Origin: JACNIV01 sp965370415
Lineage (GTDB): Bacteria; Cloacimonadota; Cloacimonadia; Cloacimonadales; TCS61
Direction of reading: 5' to 3'
NCBI GenBank assembly: GCA_965370415.1
Contig: CBDUTJ010000017.1
Span: 1 to 53,751, forward strand
DNA: 53,751 nt
Of the stretch, positions 27,186 through 36,611 are shown in pieces. Positions within the stretch are counted from its first letter, which is position 1. Every line of letters begins with the position of its first letter. The position numbers were made by a program, and so were the translations under genes. Under the pieces are notes generated by a model. It did not search any database. It saw nothing but the letters and a program-made list of their open reading frames with translations, and was not told the origin of the DNA.

Positions 27186-27434
27186 AAAGATGTTGTTGGT
27201 GAAGTAAAACCTTTAAAATAATGATATGAATGTTCTAAAGTGTAAATAAATTTTTGCAAATTCTAATAGTTTCCTCGATTTCTTCCCGATATTGGATGAA
27301 TAAAGTTCTGATAGTGTCCACTTGACTCCACCCAAAGAAATAGGTAGAAATGCCTAATATTTGTCTCATATCTGTCTCTTTGGACTTATATAAGTGGTTG
27401 TATTTACATGTTATATATAGAGTTACGTGGAAGT
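27186..27434. other. Intergenic region with a possible 44-codon minus-strand ORF
   Basis: On the minus strand an ATG at 27369 opens a 44-codon frame ending at 27235 (MRQILGISTYFFGWSQVDTI, then YREEIEETIRICKN). The same frame stays open upstream for more than 20 codons without a start. It could be the tail of a decayed gene linked to the tRNA scar beside it, but it matches no integrase motif I can recognise. Nothing else is seen. Confidence 0.3.
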
Positions 27435-27489
27435 GAGCGCATGACTGGCAGTCATGAGGTCAGCGGTTCGATCCCGCTATGCTCCACCA
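27435..27489 (+). other. 3' fragment of tRNA-Ala(GGC), probable attachment-site scar
   Basis: The last 55 nt of a tRNA are intact: the end of the D-stem (GAGCGC), the anticodon arm CATGA-CTGGCAG-TCATG with anticodon GGC, the variable loop, the T-arm (GCGGTTCGATCCCGC) and ATGCTCC-A-CCA with encoded CCA. The 5' acceptor strand that should read GGAGCAT and the 5' D-arm are absent; AT-rich sequence precedes instead. Such 3' tRNA pieces are left when elements integrate into tRNA genes. It is not a functional tRNA as it stands. Confidence 0.75.
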
Positions 27490-27540
27490 TTTTTTTTGAT
27501 ATGTTTGGGTAAATAAATGAGTAATAATGACAATACTAAT

Positions 27541-27558
27541 ATGGAATAAAAAATGCAT
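27541..27558 (+). promoter_or_regulatory. Shared upstream element, divergent copy
   Basis: ATGGAATAAAAAATGCAT matches the element found before the three C25 genes downstream (TTGGAATAAATATTGCAT) at 15 of 18 positions. It ends 40 bases before the lipoprotein start, close to the 37-38 bases seen elsewhere. It is a possible promoter or activator site for the 27.6-39.0 kb operon. Confidence 0.4.
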
Positions 27559-27598
27559 TTAAAGCAACAAGTTATAAATTATAATAAAAGAGGATAAA

Positions 27599-28612
27599 AT
27601 GAGAATTTCAGTATGGCAGAAACTCACCATTTTAAGTTTTATTATTGTGTCATTATCAGGATGTGCAAAGCTGAACGAACCTTCCATTCATGGAGCTTTA
27701 AGTGTCGAACGGCATATTGAAACAGGTGGTTACGTTTGGGATATTTTCGTTTCAGACAGCCTGATCTTTATTGCTGAAGACCAGGCGGGATTTTCGATCT
27801 ATAATTATTTAAACAATAATTTCGTCTGTATTGTGGATAGTCTGCATGCTCCGTGGAACACTCCCATGGGAAATGTGAGAAAAATTTTAGCAGCGGAAAA
27901 TGAAGAATTTCTTTTTGTTTATGATCGCTATGGTAGTCCTGCCAGTATAAATATTTATAATATTACTGATATCTCCGAACCTGAATGTATATTTCGAATT
28001 CAATCCAACACAGGAAATGTAGAATGTATATACTCATATGCCAATTCTGGAGGAGGTGTTACTCTTAATTGGATAAATAATTTAGATGGGAATACCATAA
28101 ATATTAGAGAATCTAATGATAATTGGATTGCTGGTAATGCCTATAATTTTCAAAACGCTATCAGTGAGTTTGATCTTACTGAAGATTATTTTATAATCGC
28201 TGCTCAGCAATTGGGAATTCATATTGCTAAACGAACTACAGGAGAGGTAGTTTGCACTATGGATACCCCTGGTGATGCATCGGATGTAAAGATCGTTGAC
28301 AGTTACGTTTTTGTGGCTTTAAGAGAAGCTGGCTTTGCCGTATTCGATATTACTGATGAAGCAGCCCCGGAACTAATTTACCTGGAAGATGTAGATGAAC
28401 ACATTTATACAGTTGATTGCGAAGACGACTATCTGGTTCTTGGCTCTCATGCCGGTGGAGTTTACCTGTACGATGTTTCAAATCCGGCAGATCCGAAGTT
28501 CCTGGGTAATATCGATAATGATATAATTGGATATACATACGAAGCAGAGATTTACAATGGTAGAATATTTGCTGCTACCAGGCAGGGAGTTTATCTGCTG
28601 AATATTGATTAA
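27599..28612 (+). CDS. LVIVD-propeller lipoprotein
   Basis: A 337-residue lipoprotein with lipobox SLSGC (Cys22). The rest is a beta-propeller of about seven LVIVD-like repeats, each with a strand such as VWDIFVSDSLIFIAEDQAG, ASDVKIVDSYVFVALREAG or YTVDCEDDYLVLGSHAGG followed by FAVFDITDEAAP-type segments. It has no FnIII units and lacks the YDNPFDP motif, so it differs from the 11-21 kb set. AGAGG precedes its ATG. It is the first gene of an operon: the next start follows by 27 bases. Predicted location is the outer membrane or surface, perhaps as an anchor or partner for the secreted proteins encoded behind it. Confidence 0.75.
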   Translation: MRISVWQKLTILSFIIVSLSGCAKLNEPSIHGALSVERHIETGGYVWDIFVSDSLIFIAEDQAGFSIYNYLNNNFVCIVDSLHAPWNTPMGNVRKILAAENEEFLFVYDRYGSPASINIYNITDISEPECIFRIQSNTGNVECIYSYANSGGGVTLNWINNLDGNTINIRESNDNWIAGNAYNFQNAISEFDLTEDYFIIAAQQLGIHIAKRTTGEVVCTMDTPGDASDVKIVDSYVFVALREAGFAVFDITDEAAPELIYLEDVDEHIYTVDCEDDYLVLGSHAGGVYLYDVSNPADPKFLGNIDNDIIGYTYEAEIYNGRIFAATRQGVYLLNID

Positions 28613-28639
28613 CAAGCGATTGATTTTTTGGAGGAAATT

Positions 28640-31600
28640 TTGAAAAAAACCATATTGATAGTTATTTCCATACTCATAAGTATAGGATTGTTTGCAAACT
28701 GGATCGATCTGCCGGAAAATGCCGACGATAAATTATTCGATCATACTTCAAACGGAAATGAAACTACGATCGTTCAATTCTCTTTAGATGGTTTTGAAAT
28801 GGAACCGGTTGTAAAAGATGGAACAGAATATCAGAAAATCTCTTATCATAATGAAGGTCATTTTGTAGATTTTGGCAAACCGGAACTGCCAAGGTTCACG
28901 CGTCTTGTGGCAATCCCTCAGGAAGGAGATGTTTCTGTAGTGATCGATAATTTCGAAGAAGAGATCATAACTGATGTTATTGTTTATCCGGCGCAGTCTT
29001 TCCAAAGTGAAAACCAGCCTGTTCGGCATGAATTTGTGAAGGATGAAGCATTTTATTCCGGTTCCGAAGTATTTCCTATTCAAATGGTTGAAATCGGTGA
29101 ACCAGCTTTTATGAGAGACCTGAGGGTTGTGAATGTCACGGTTAACCCATTCCAATATAACCCGCAAACACGCGAATTAAGAATTATAAAAAACATTGAA
29201 TTTACTATTAATGCCCAGGGTAGAGGTTCCGGTATTACAAAAGAAAGCAGAAAGCTTTCTCGAGCATTTGAACCACTATACAGAGCAACTGTATTGAATT
29301 ATGATTCTGTAATAAGCAGGGATGAAGAGTACCAGAAACCAACTTACCTGTTCATTTTTGTAGATGATTACCAGAATAATGTAACAGCTAACCTTCCATA
29401 TCTTACCGATTGGAAACGCCAGAAAGGATTTGAGGTTTATATTCAGGAATTCACAAGTGGAACGAGTTTCACTACTATTAAAAACTTTATTCAAAATGCT
29501 TATGATACATGGGAAGATAGACCTGAATTTGTATGTTTGGTTGGAGATGCAGGTGGAAGTTACAATATTCCTACAGGTTATTATAGTGGCCCTGGAGATC
29601 AGGGATATGCTCTCTTGGAAGGTGGAGATATACTGGCAGATGTATTTATTGGACGATTATCGTTTAACACCATTATAGAATTGCAAACTATTATTGCAAA
29701 AATTCTTAATTATGAAAAGGAACCATATATGGCTCAGACCAATTGGTATCAACAAGCTCTATTGGTCGGTGATCCCAGTTCATCTGAACAATCCTGCATA
29801 ATTACAAATAAGTATATTAAGGAAATAATTGAAGCAAATGCATCATATTACAGCTACTATGAAGTTTATTCCTCTCCCTTTGTATCACAAATGAATAGTG
29901 CTATAAATAATGGTGTTACTTATTTTAATTATCGTGGCTATCTTGGGATGAGTGGATGGGGCAATGATGATATTAGTAGTCTCAATAATGGCTTTAAGCT
30001 TCCTGTGATGGTGTTCCTAACTTGTGGTACAGGTGATTTTGAAGGAACTTATAACTGTGAAAGTGAATATGCTCTAAAAGTTGGAACGCCCAGTGTACCA
30101 AAAGGTGCTATTGCAGCAATCGGTACAGCAACAATGTCGACCCATACGTGTTTTAATAACTGTGTTGCAGCAGGAACCTATTGCGGTATTTTTGTAGATA
30201 AGATTTATAATATGGGTGGAGCACTTACAAGAGGAAAACTAAATCTATATGAGAGCTTTCCGAATAATCCTAGTAATTGGGTTAATAAATTTTCTTATTG
30301 GAATAACCTGATGGGTGATCCTGGTATGGAAGTCTGGACTGGTTTGCCCGAAGAGATGGTTGTAGTATATGATTCCCAGATAGGAGTTGGAACCAATTAC
30401 TTTGAAGTAACTGTGGAGAATTCAACAGGTAATCCTGTTGAAAATGCCTGGGTCTCTCTGCTGACGGATGATGACCAACTTTTTAGCGGCTATACCGATG
30501 AAGATGGATATTTATATCTGGAAATAAATGCAGGATCAGCAGAAACAAACAACATAACTGTTACCTGCCATAATTTTATTCCTCATATCGGGACAGTTGA
30601 GATAGTTGTATTGGATAAATTTGTTAATGTTTCCGAGATACAGATCGATGACGATAATTCCGGTAGTTCTACTGGTAATGCAGACGGTTTGGTCAACCCC
30701 GGAGAAAGTATTGAACTAAATGTTGGTCTGGAAAATTTCGGATTACAGATTGTCAATAACGTTACAGCCACAATTTCTTCTTTAGACGATTTTATAACTA
30801 TCACCGATGCAACTGAAGACTATGGAAACATTGCTCCAGGTGCTTCGACTTATTCATCTGATGATTTTGATTTTTCTGTTGATGAAGATGTGCTGGGAGG
30901 AACTGAAATATTGCTTAATATAACCATTACAGATGATGATAGTAACCAGTGGAACGATCTGATCATTATTCCTGTCAATGGTCCGCATCTCAGTGTGGAT
31001 GAATACATACTGGTTAATGATCCCAACGGTATTTTTGATCCGGGTGAAACAGTAGAACTGGAAATTTCATTATTCAATGGAGGAACTGTAACTGCGGATG
31101 GTATCGAGGGGCAATTGATTTGTTCTCATTCATATATAACATTAGTGGACAGCCTGGGAGTTTTTGAAACGATCTCACCGGGAGGAACAGGAAACAATTC
31201 ATCCAATACCTTTGAAGTTATTGCCGATATTGCTATTCTCCCCGGCTCACAGATCGCTTTCGATCTTTTACTTACTAATGCAACCGGTTATAATCAAGAA
31301 TTAACCTTTTTCATAAATGTTGGAGAAGTAACCGTGACCGATCCACTGGGACCAGATGAGTACGGATATTACTGTTATGATAGTTATGATATTGGTTACC
31401 AGGGTACTCCTGCCTATAACTGGATCGAAATCGATCCAAGTTATGGTGGACCGGGAACAACAATAAATCTATATGATCCAGGAGATACTGGCGACATCGA
31501 AGTAATTACCATGCCTTTTAGCTTCAATTTTTATGGACTCAACTATTCTTCAATAACAGTATGTTCAAATGGTTGGATATCTCCAGGGATTACTGAACAA

Positions 31601-33574
31601 TATTCATTTATGAACTGGCCCGTGCCAGGACCACTTGGACCTTCACCAATGATCGCACCTTTCTGGGATGATCTTAAAACCGGCTCAGGACATGTTTGTT
31701 ATTATCATGATACAAATATAAATGCTTTTATTATAGAGTGGTCGCACCTGCAAAATGATTATAACAATGCTGAAGAAACATTCCAGGTTCTTATATTTGA
31801 TCCAGCATATCATACCACTCCAACAGGTGATGCTGAATTTGTTTTCCAATATGAAACCATAAATAATGTCGATACAGGAAACTATGATGTACAACATGGT
31901 CAGTATGCTACTGTAGGTTTGGAAGATCACACTGGAGCAATCGGTTTGGAATATACATTTAATAATACTTATCCCACTGCCGCCAGGACACTTCAAAATG
32001 GACTTGCTCTTAAACTAACTACTCTTGGTTCTGGCATGATGGATCCTCCTATTATCGGATTGAATCAAGAAGAATTCCAGTTTGTACTCCTGGAAAATGA
32101 AACTGACAGCCAGATGCTTCAGATCACCAATAGTGGTGAAGCCGATCTTGTTTTCAATATTACCAAACAATATATAGACGAGCGTGGTCAGGGTGGCCCC
32201 GATGCCTATGGATACCAATGGATAGACAGCAATGAACCTAACGGTCCGGTATACGAATGGCGGGATATAAGCGGGTTGGGAACACCTGTAACGTTTGTTC
32301 ATAATGATGAAGCTACTCCTCTCATGCCCATCGGATTTGATTTCAATTTTTATGGCACATATTATACCGAATTCAGAATTAGCCCTAATGGCTGGATCGG
32401 GTTTGGTGATGACTGTACGGAATGGAATAATCTTTCACTACCACATCCGGACGCACCAAAACCGGCTATTTTGCCCTTCTGGGATGATCTGGATCCGCTG
32501 CAAGGTGGAGATGTTTATTACTACAGTACATCGGATAGCCTGGTTGTATGGTTCGATAATGTTATTCACTTCCCTGGTAATTACACAGGGACTTATAATT
32601 TCCAATTTATAATCTATCCTTCAGGAAGTTTCCTGTTTCAATATCAGTCGGTTAGCGGTGATATCGATTCCGCTACTATCGGTATTCAGGATGAGAATGC
32701 ATCAACATTTCTGCAAATAGTTTACAACGGACCTTATGTGCAGAATGAACTAGCTGTTTATTTCAAGAAAATCGTGGATTGGGTTGATGTAACACCCGAG
32801 ATGGGTTATGTGGAGGCTGGTGAGATGGAGAGTGTAACCATCACAGTTACTTCCGAAGAACTGATACTTGGAGATTATCTGTGTAACCTGAAAATGACCA
32901 CCAATGATCCTGAAGCAAGCCTCATCACTATTCCAGTTAATCTTTCAGTTGTTAGTGATTATCCCCGCATTAATCTTTCATCGGATTTGTTTGATTTTAA
33001 TACTGTAATAATAGGAGAGGAGGTGGTGGACACATTAATTGTTTACAATATTGGGACGCTCATCCTGGTTGTGGATGACATTACAAATGAATTAGGCGTG
33101 TTTACAGCTACACCTACTAATTTTGTTGTAGATCCCGATGAACAGAGAGCAGTTGTCATCACTTTCGCTCCCACTTCCGAAATGGTTTATAATGACACTC
33201 TTAAAATATTCAGTAACGATCCGATAGAGCCTATAAAAAATGTTGTACTTACAGGAGAAGGAATATTTGAGGTTAATGCCGGAGACGAACTACCTCTTGT
33301 TACAAAAGTATACCAGAATTATCCTAATCCTTTTAATCCGGAAACTACTATCCGTTTCTCTTTGAGCCAACCCGGAAAAGTTAAGATCGTAATATATAAT
33401 ATCAAGGGTGAAAAGGTAAAGACACTGGTTGATCAGTACCTGGAAGCAAAAAATTATACAATGATCTGGAATGGAAAAGATGAAAACAGAAAATCAGTAG
33501 CCAGCGGGGTTTATTTCTATAAATTTCAAACCGGAAAACATTTGGACACAAAAAAAATGCTTTTAATAAAATAA
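28640..33574 (+). CDS. Gingipain-family (C25) multidomain secreted protein with sorting tail
   Basis: About 1644 residues. Seen in order: signal peptide; C25 propeptide-like domain (25-230); C25 catalytic-type domain (235-570) with GDILADVFIGRLS and FLTCGTGDFEG (Cys462); CARDB-like beta domains with NPGESIELNVGLENFG (600-890); two related beta-sandwich modules (GYYCYDSYD, then ITVCSNGWISPG; about 900-1375); an ASH-like domain (1440-1544); and a type IX-like tail (NYPNPFNPETTIRFSL, then YFYKF). The catalytic His of the GHG motif is Tyr434 (NYRGYLGMSGW), so activity is doubtful; His502 in STHT is conserved in the paralogues. The start is TTG 28640 with TGGAGGAA just upstream; TTG 28628 lies before that site. 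Operon spacing to the next gene is 18 bases. Confidence 0.8.
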   Translation: MKKTILIVISILISIGLFANWIDLPENADDKLFDHTSNGNETTIVQFSLDGFEMEPVVKDGTEYQKISYHNEGHFVDFGKPELPRFTRLVAIPQEGDVSVVIDNFEEEIITDVIVYPAQSFQSENQPVRHEFVKDEAFYSGSEVFPIQMVEIGEPAFMRDLRVVNVTVNPFQYNPQTRELRIIKNIEFTINAQGRGSGITKESRKLSRAFEPLYRATVLNYDSVISRDEEYQKPTYLFIFVDDYQNNVTANLPYLTDWKRQKGFEVYIQEFTSGTSFTTIKNFIQNAYDTWEDRPEFVCLVGDAGGSYNIPTGYYSGPGDQGYALLEGGDILADVFIGRLSFNTIIELQTIIAKILNYEKEPYMAQTNWYQQALLVGDPSSSEQSCIITNKYIKEIIEANASYYSYYEVYSSPFVSQMNSAINNGVTYFNYRGYLGMSGWGNDDISSLNNGFKLPVMVFLTCGTGDFEGTYNCESEYALKVGTPSVPKGAIAAIGTATMSTHTCFNNCVAAGTYCGIFVDKIYNMGGALTRGKLNLYESFPNNPSNWVNKFSYWNNLMGDPGMEVWTGLPEEMVVVYDSQIGVGTNYFEVTVENSTGNPVENAWVSLLTDDDQLFSGYTDEDGYLYLEINAGSAETNNITVTCHNFIPHIGTVEIVVLDKFVNVSEIQIDDDNSGSSTGNADGLVNPGESIELNVGLENFGLQIVNNVTATISSLDDFITITDATEDYGNIAPGASTYSSDDFDFSVDEDVLGGTEILLNITITDDDSNQWNDLIIIPVNGPHLSVDEYILVNDPNGIFDPGETVELEISLFNGGTVTADGIEGQLICSHSYITLVDSLGVFETISPGGTGNNSSNTFEVIADIAILPGSQIAFDLLLTNATGYNQELTFFINVGEVTVTDPLGPDEYGYYCYDSYDIGYQGTPAYNWIEIDPSYGGPGTTINLYDPGDTGDIEVITMPFSFNFYGLNYSSITVCSNGWISPGITEQYSFMNWPVPGPLGPSPMIAPFWDDLKTGSGHVCYYHDTNINAFIIEWSHLQNDYNNAEETFQVLIFDPAYHTTPTGDAEFVFQYETINNVDTGNYDVQHGQYATVGLEDHTGAIGLEYTFNNTYPTAARTLQNGLALKLTTLGSGMMDPPIIGLNQEEFQFVLLENETDSQMLQITNSGEADLVFNITKQYIDERGQGGPDAYGYQWIDSNEPNGPVYEWRDISGLGTPVTFVHNDEATPLMPIGFDFNFYGTYYTEFRISPNGWIGFGDDCTEWNNLSLPHPDAPKPAILPFWDDLDPLQGGDVYYYSTSDSLVVWFDNVIHFPGNYTGTYNFQFIIYPSGSFLFQYQSVSGDIDSATIGIQDENASTFLQIVYNGPYVQNELAVYFKKIVDWVDVTPEMGYVEAGEMESVTITVTSEELILGDYLCNLKMTTNDPEASLITIPVNLSVVSDYPRINLSSDLFDFNTVIIGEEVVDTLIVYNIGTLILVVDDITNELGVFTATPTNFVVDPDEQRAVVITFAPTSEMVYNDTLKIFSNDPIEPIKNVVLTGEGIFEVNAGDELPLVTKVYQNYPNPFNPETTIRFSLSQPGKVKIVIYNIKGEKVKTLVDQYLEAKNYTMIWNGKDENRKSVASGVYFYKFQTGKHLDTKKMLLIK

Positions 33575-33592
33575 ATAAAAATGAGGTTAAAA

Positions 33593-36500
33593 ATGAAAAA
33601 AATCTATCTTATTTTGCTTTTGCTCACATCAGTTGTATTAAGTGCGCAAATGCAATGGACTGAGGAAGTACCCATCCGTCAGGGAGAAAATATCGAATGG
33701 TATCGTTCTTCTGCTCCGGTTGATGGTAATTGTGTGGTATACACCTGGTCGGATACGCGGAACGGTGACAGAGATGTATGGGCACAAAAGATGGATTCAA
33801 ATGGAAATGAAATGTGGAATGTTGGCGGAGTTCTTGTTAATGGTGAAATAAACAGGCAGGAAGATCCGGTTGTTATTCATACAGGAAGTGGTGAAGTGAT
33901 CATTGCCTGGATCGATTTTCGTAATGAAGATGCCGGCGATGTTTATGTCCAGAAACTTGATACTAATGGTAATTTGCAGTGGGATGCCACTGGAGTTCCT
34001 CTTTGCCTGGCAGATGATATTCAGATAACGTTGAATATCATCCACGATGAAAATAGTGGTGCTTTTATTATCTGGCTGGATAATCGTAATAGCAATGGTG
34101 GGTCTGATATTTATGGTACACATATTTTATCAGATGGTAGTATTGCCACCGGCTGGGTAACTAACGGAAATACTATTATTGCTGAAGGTGCTGCCCAAAA
34201 CCAGCATACTTTCTGGGAAGATGGTTCAGGTGGTGGTATTTTAGCCTGGCATGATAAGCGAAATGCTAATGATGAGAATATTTATATCCAGAGAATTGCA
34301 TCTGATGGAAGTTTACTCTGGAATACTACGGGAGTATTACTATGCAATGATCCTGGAATTCAGGAAACACCAAAAATGGCTCCAGACGGTACAGGAAATT
34401 TTATATTTTCCTGGCGGGATAAAAGAGATGATTTATTTGGTGATATTTATGCACAGGGAGTTGATATAAATGGAAATCTACTCTGGGCAAGTGAGATTGA
34501 AGTTTACACTGGAGATGGTGTTCAAGAGAACCCACGGATAACTGAAGCATCCGATACCGGTGCGATTGTTGTATGGGAAGATGGAAGAAACGAAACTTCC
34601 ACAGTAAAGAAAGATATTTATGCCCAGAAAATCAGTACTGATGGCATCTTGCTATGGGGTGCAGATGGTATTCCAGTTGCTGTGGCAATCTATGACCAGC
34701 TTAATCCTCGTCTAATTGGTGATAATAATGGTGGAACCTGGATCATCTGGGAAGACGGAAGAATCGAAGATCACCCCTGGGGAGATATTTATGTTCAACA
34801 TTTAAACTCGTCCGGAACAGCTCTTTTAGCTGTCAACGGGAATGAAGTTTGTAATGCAGAAGGTTATCAGTTTTCTCCGATCGTAAAAGTAACTGATAAT
34901 GATGTTTTCTGCGTGTGGGGAGATAACAGGGACGGTTCTACAGGACTTTATATTCAACTTCTCGATTTTTCGGGAAATATCCAGCTTGAACCCAATGGAG
35001 AGATTATTTTCTACGGTCTTTGCGGGGATGCATTAAATTATCAGTTGCTACCCAATGGAGATAATCAAGTTATTATCTGGGAAGATACTCGAAATGCCAC
35101 TATTGCCATCCAGATCTATTATCAAGTGTTGGATGGAGATGGTACTTTTGTGCTCGACGATGATGGTCAACCTATTACCACAATGACAGGGTTTAACCAA
35201 GATAATATGAAAGCAGAACTATATCCCGGATCCGATATCATCTGTGCAGTTTGGAAAGAAAATAAAGAGGGTTTCAATCAGATATATACCCAAGCTGTAG
35301 ATCTACAGGGGAATTTTATCTGGTCAGATAGCGTAGGCATTCAGGTAGCTCCCTACTTTGCCGAGCAAAGAATTCCACAGGTTAGTATTATCGAAAATAG
35401 CGGTTCTTATGAGTATAATATTGGATGGGAAGATTTTACCGATTTCATGGACTCACGCATCAAGGGGCAAAAGCTTGATGCTGAGGGTAATTTGCAATGG
35501 GGTTCACAAGGTGTTACAATTGTTGATAGAAATGGGAACGATGAGATTTGTGATATTGTAGAAAATTTCTACATCTGGCAAAATGTGATCAACAATGCTG
35601 ATATCTTCTGCAAATTGGTTGATGAAAATGGTAGTACTGCTGTTGGTTGGGATGATGATGGACTGGATGTGTGTGTTGACACTACTTTCAGTGCAAGAAA
35701 TGCACGTGGAATCCTGGTTCCTGAAGGTCTCCTGATCGTGTGGGATGACCTGAGAAACGGTGATCTGGATATTTACGCACAACTGGTAACTTACGACGGA
35801 ACACTACTCTGGGAAACCAATGGTATTCCATTTGTAAATGTAGAGAACGACCAGCAGTTTTCCAATATGATCTTTGATGAAGATGATGGATTATTCATGG
35901 TTTGGACTGATTTTCGCACCGGTGATTTTTACGATGTTTATATGCAGAAATATGACGATACAGGAGCAAGTGTATGGCAGGAAAATGGCTTGGAAGTGGT
36001 TGTTAAAACCAGTAATCAGCATTCACCCTACCTCACCTCAGATGGTGATGATTTTATGGTCTTCTGGGAAGATTATGATCTGATCGATCAATCTAATTTA
36101 AAAGCTCAGATGATCGATGCAAACGGTAACCTTATATGGCCTACTAATGGGTTCAATATCTGTAATGCAATCAAGAACCAGAATAAGCCTATGGCTGTTA
36201 CCGGTAGTGATGGTTATTGTTATGTTATCTGGGAAGATACTCGCTCCAGCGGTAAAACCGATATCTATAATATCTATGCACAGAAAATTAAATATGAAAT
36301 TGTGGATATTCAGGACAATGAAATTCCAACGGATAATATGGTCATTTCTTATAATTATCCTAATCCTTTTAAAAGCAGCACAGCTATTTCATTTAACATT
36401 AATCCGACACTGTATAAAAATGCTGTACTAAAAATATATAACATCAAGGGTCAACAGGTTAAATTTATAAAAGTGGAATCCAATAATTTGATCTGGAACG

Positions 36501-36604
36501 GCAAAGACAACGTGAACAAAACAGTAGCGAACGGTATCTATTTTTACAGGTTGGAAGCAGATAATTTTAAATCCAAACCAGGAAAAATGATCTTATTAAA
36601 GTGA
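33593..36604 (+). CDS. Secreted repeat-propeller protein with sorting tail
   Basis: About 1003 residues: signal peptide, then many repeats of about 50 residues with the pattern W-x-D-x-R-N-G-x-x-D-Y-x-Q-K-D-x-x-G-x-x-W (for example YTWSDTRNGDRDVWAQKMDS and WEDGRIEDHPWGDIYVQHL). This suggests one or two large beta-propellers. The C-terminus is a type IX-like tail (NYPNPFKSSTAISF, then YNIKGQQVKF, NGIYFYRLEAD). No catalytic residues are recognised; it is likely a surface-binding protein. ATG 33593 is preferred over ATG 33581 because the earlier ATG lies in the TGAGGT ribosome site, 6 bases upstream. It ends in TGA, 7 bases before the carboxypeptidase start, so the genes are tightly linked. Confidence 0.75.
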   Translation: MKKIYLILLLLTSVVLSAQMQWTEEVPIRQGENIEWYRSSAPVDGNCVVYTWSDTRNGDRDVWAQKMDSNGNEMWNVGGVLVNGEINRQEDPVVIHTGSGEVIIAWIDFRNEDAGDVYVQKLDTNGNLQWDATGVPLCLADDIQITLNIIHDENSGAFIIWLDNRNSNGGSDIYGTHILSDGSIATGWVTNGNTIIAEGAAQNQHTFWEDGSGGGILAWHDKRNANDENIYIQRIASDGSLLWNTTGVLLCNDPGIQETPKMAPDGTGNFIFSWRDKRDDLFGDIYAQGVDINGNLLWASEIEVYTGDGVQENPRITEASDTGAIVVWEDGRNETSTVKKDIYAQKISTDGILLWGADGIPVAVAIYDQLNPRLIGDNNGGTWIIWEDGRIEDHPWGDIYVQHLNSSGTALLAVNGNEVCNAEGYQFSPIVKVTDNDVFCVWGDNRDGSTGLYIQLLDFSGNIQLEPNGEIIFYGLCGDALNYQLLPNGDNQVIIWEDTRNATIAIQIYYQVLDGDGTFVLDDDGQPITTMTGFNQDNMKAELYPGSDIICAVWKENKEGFNQIYTQAVDLQGNFIWSDSVGIQVAPYFAEQRIPQVSIIENSGSYEYNIGWEDFTDFMDSRIKGQKLDAEGNLQWGSQGVTIVDRNGNDEICDIVENFYIWQNVINNADIFCKLVDENGSTAVGWDDDGLDVCVDTTFSARNARGILVPEGLLIVWDDLRNGDLDIYAQLVTYDGTLLWETNGIPFVNVENDQQFSNMIFDEDDGLFMVWTDFRTGDFYDVYMQKYDDTGASVWQENGLEVVVKTSNQHSPYLTSDGDDFMVFWEDYDLIDQSNLKAQMIDANGNLIWPTNGFNICNAIKNQNKPMAVTGSDGYCYVIWEDTRSSGKTDIYNIYAQKIKYEIVDIQDNEIPTDNMVISYNYPNPFKSSTAISFNINPTLYKNAVLKIYNIKGQQVKFIKVESNNLIWNGKDNVNKTVANGIYFYRLEADNFKSKPGKMILLK

Positions 36605-36611
36605 GGATTTT

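Noticed and set aside
27235..27369. Integrase remnant next to the tRNA fragment
   Set aside because: The 44-codon frame lacks the Arg-His-Arg-Tyr signature of tyrosine recombinases, so it is listed only as a possible short ORF.
27414..27489. A complete tRNA gene ending in CCA
   Set aside because: The 3' half is perfect, but no 5' acceptor strand (GGAGCAT) or D-arm 5' side exists upstream, so only a fragment is present.
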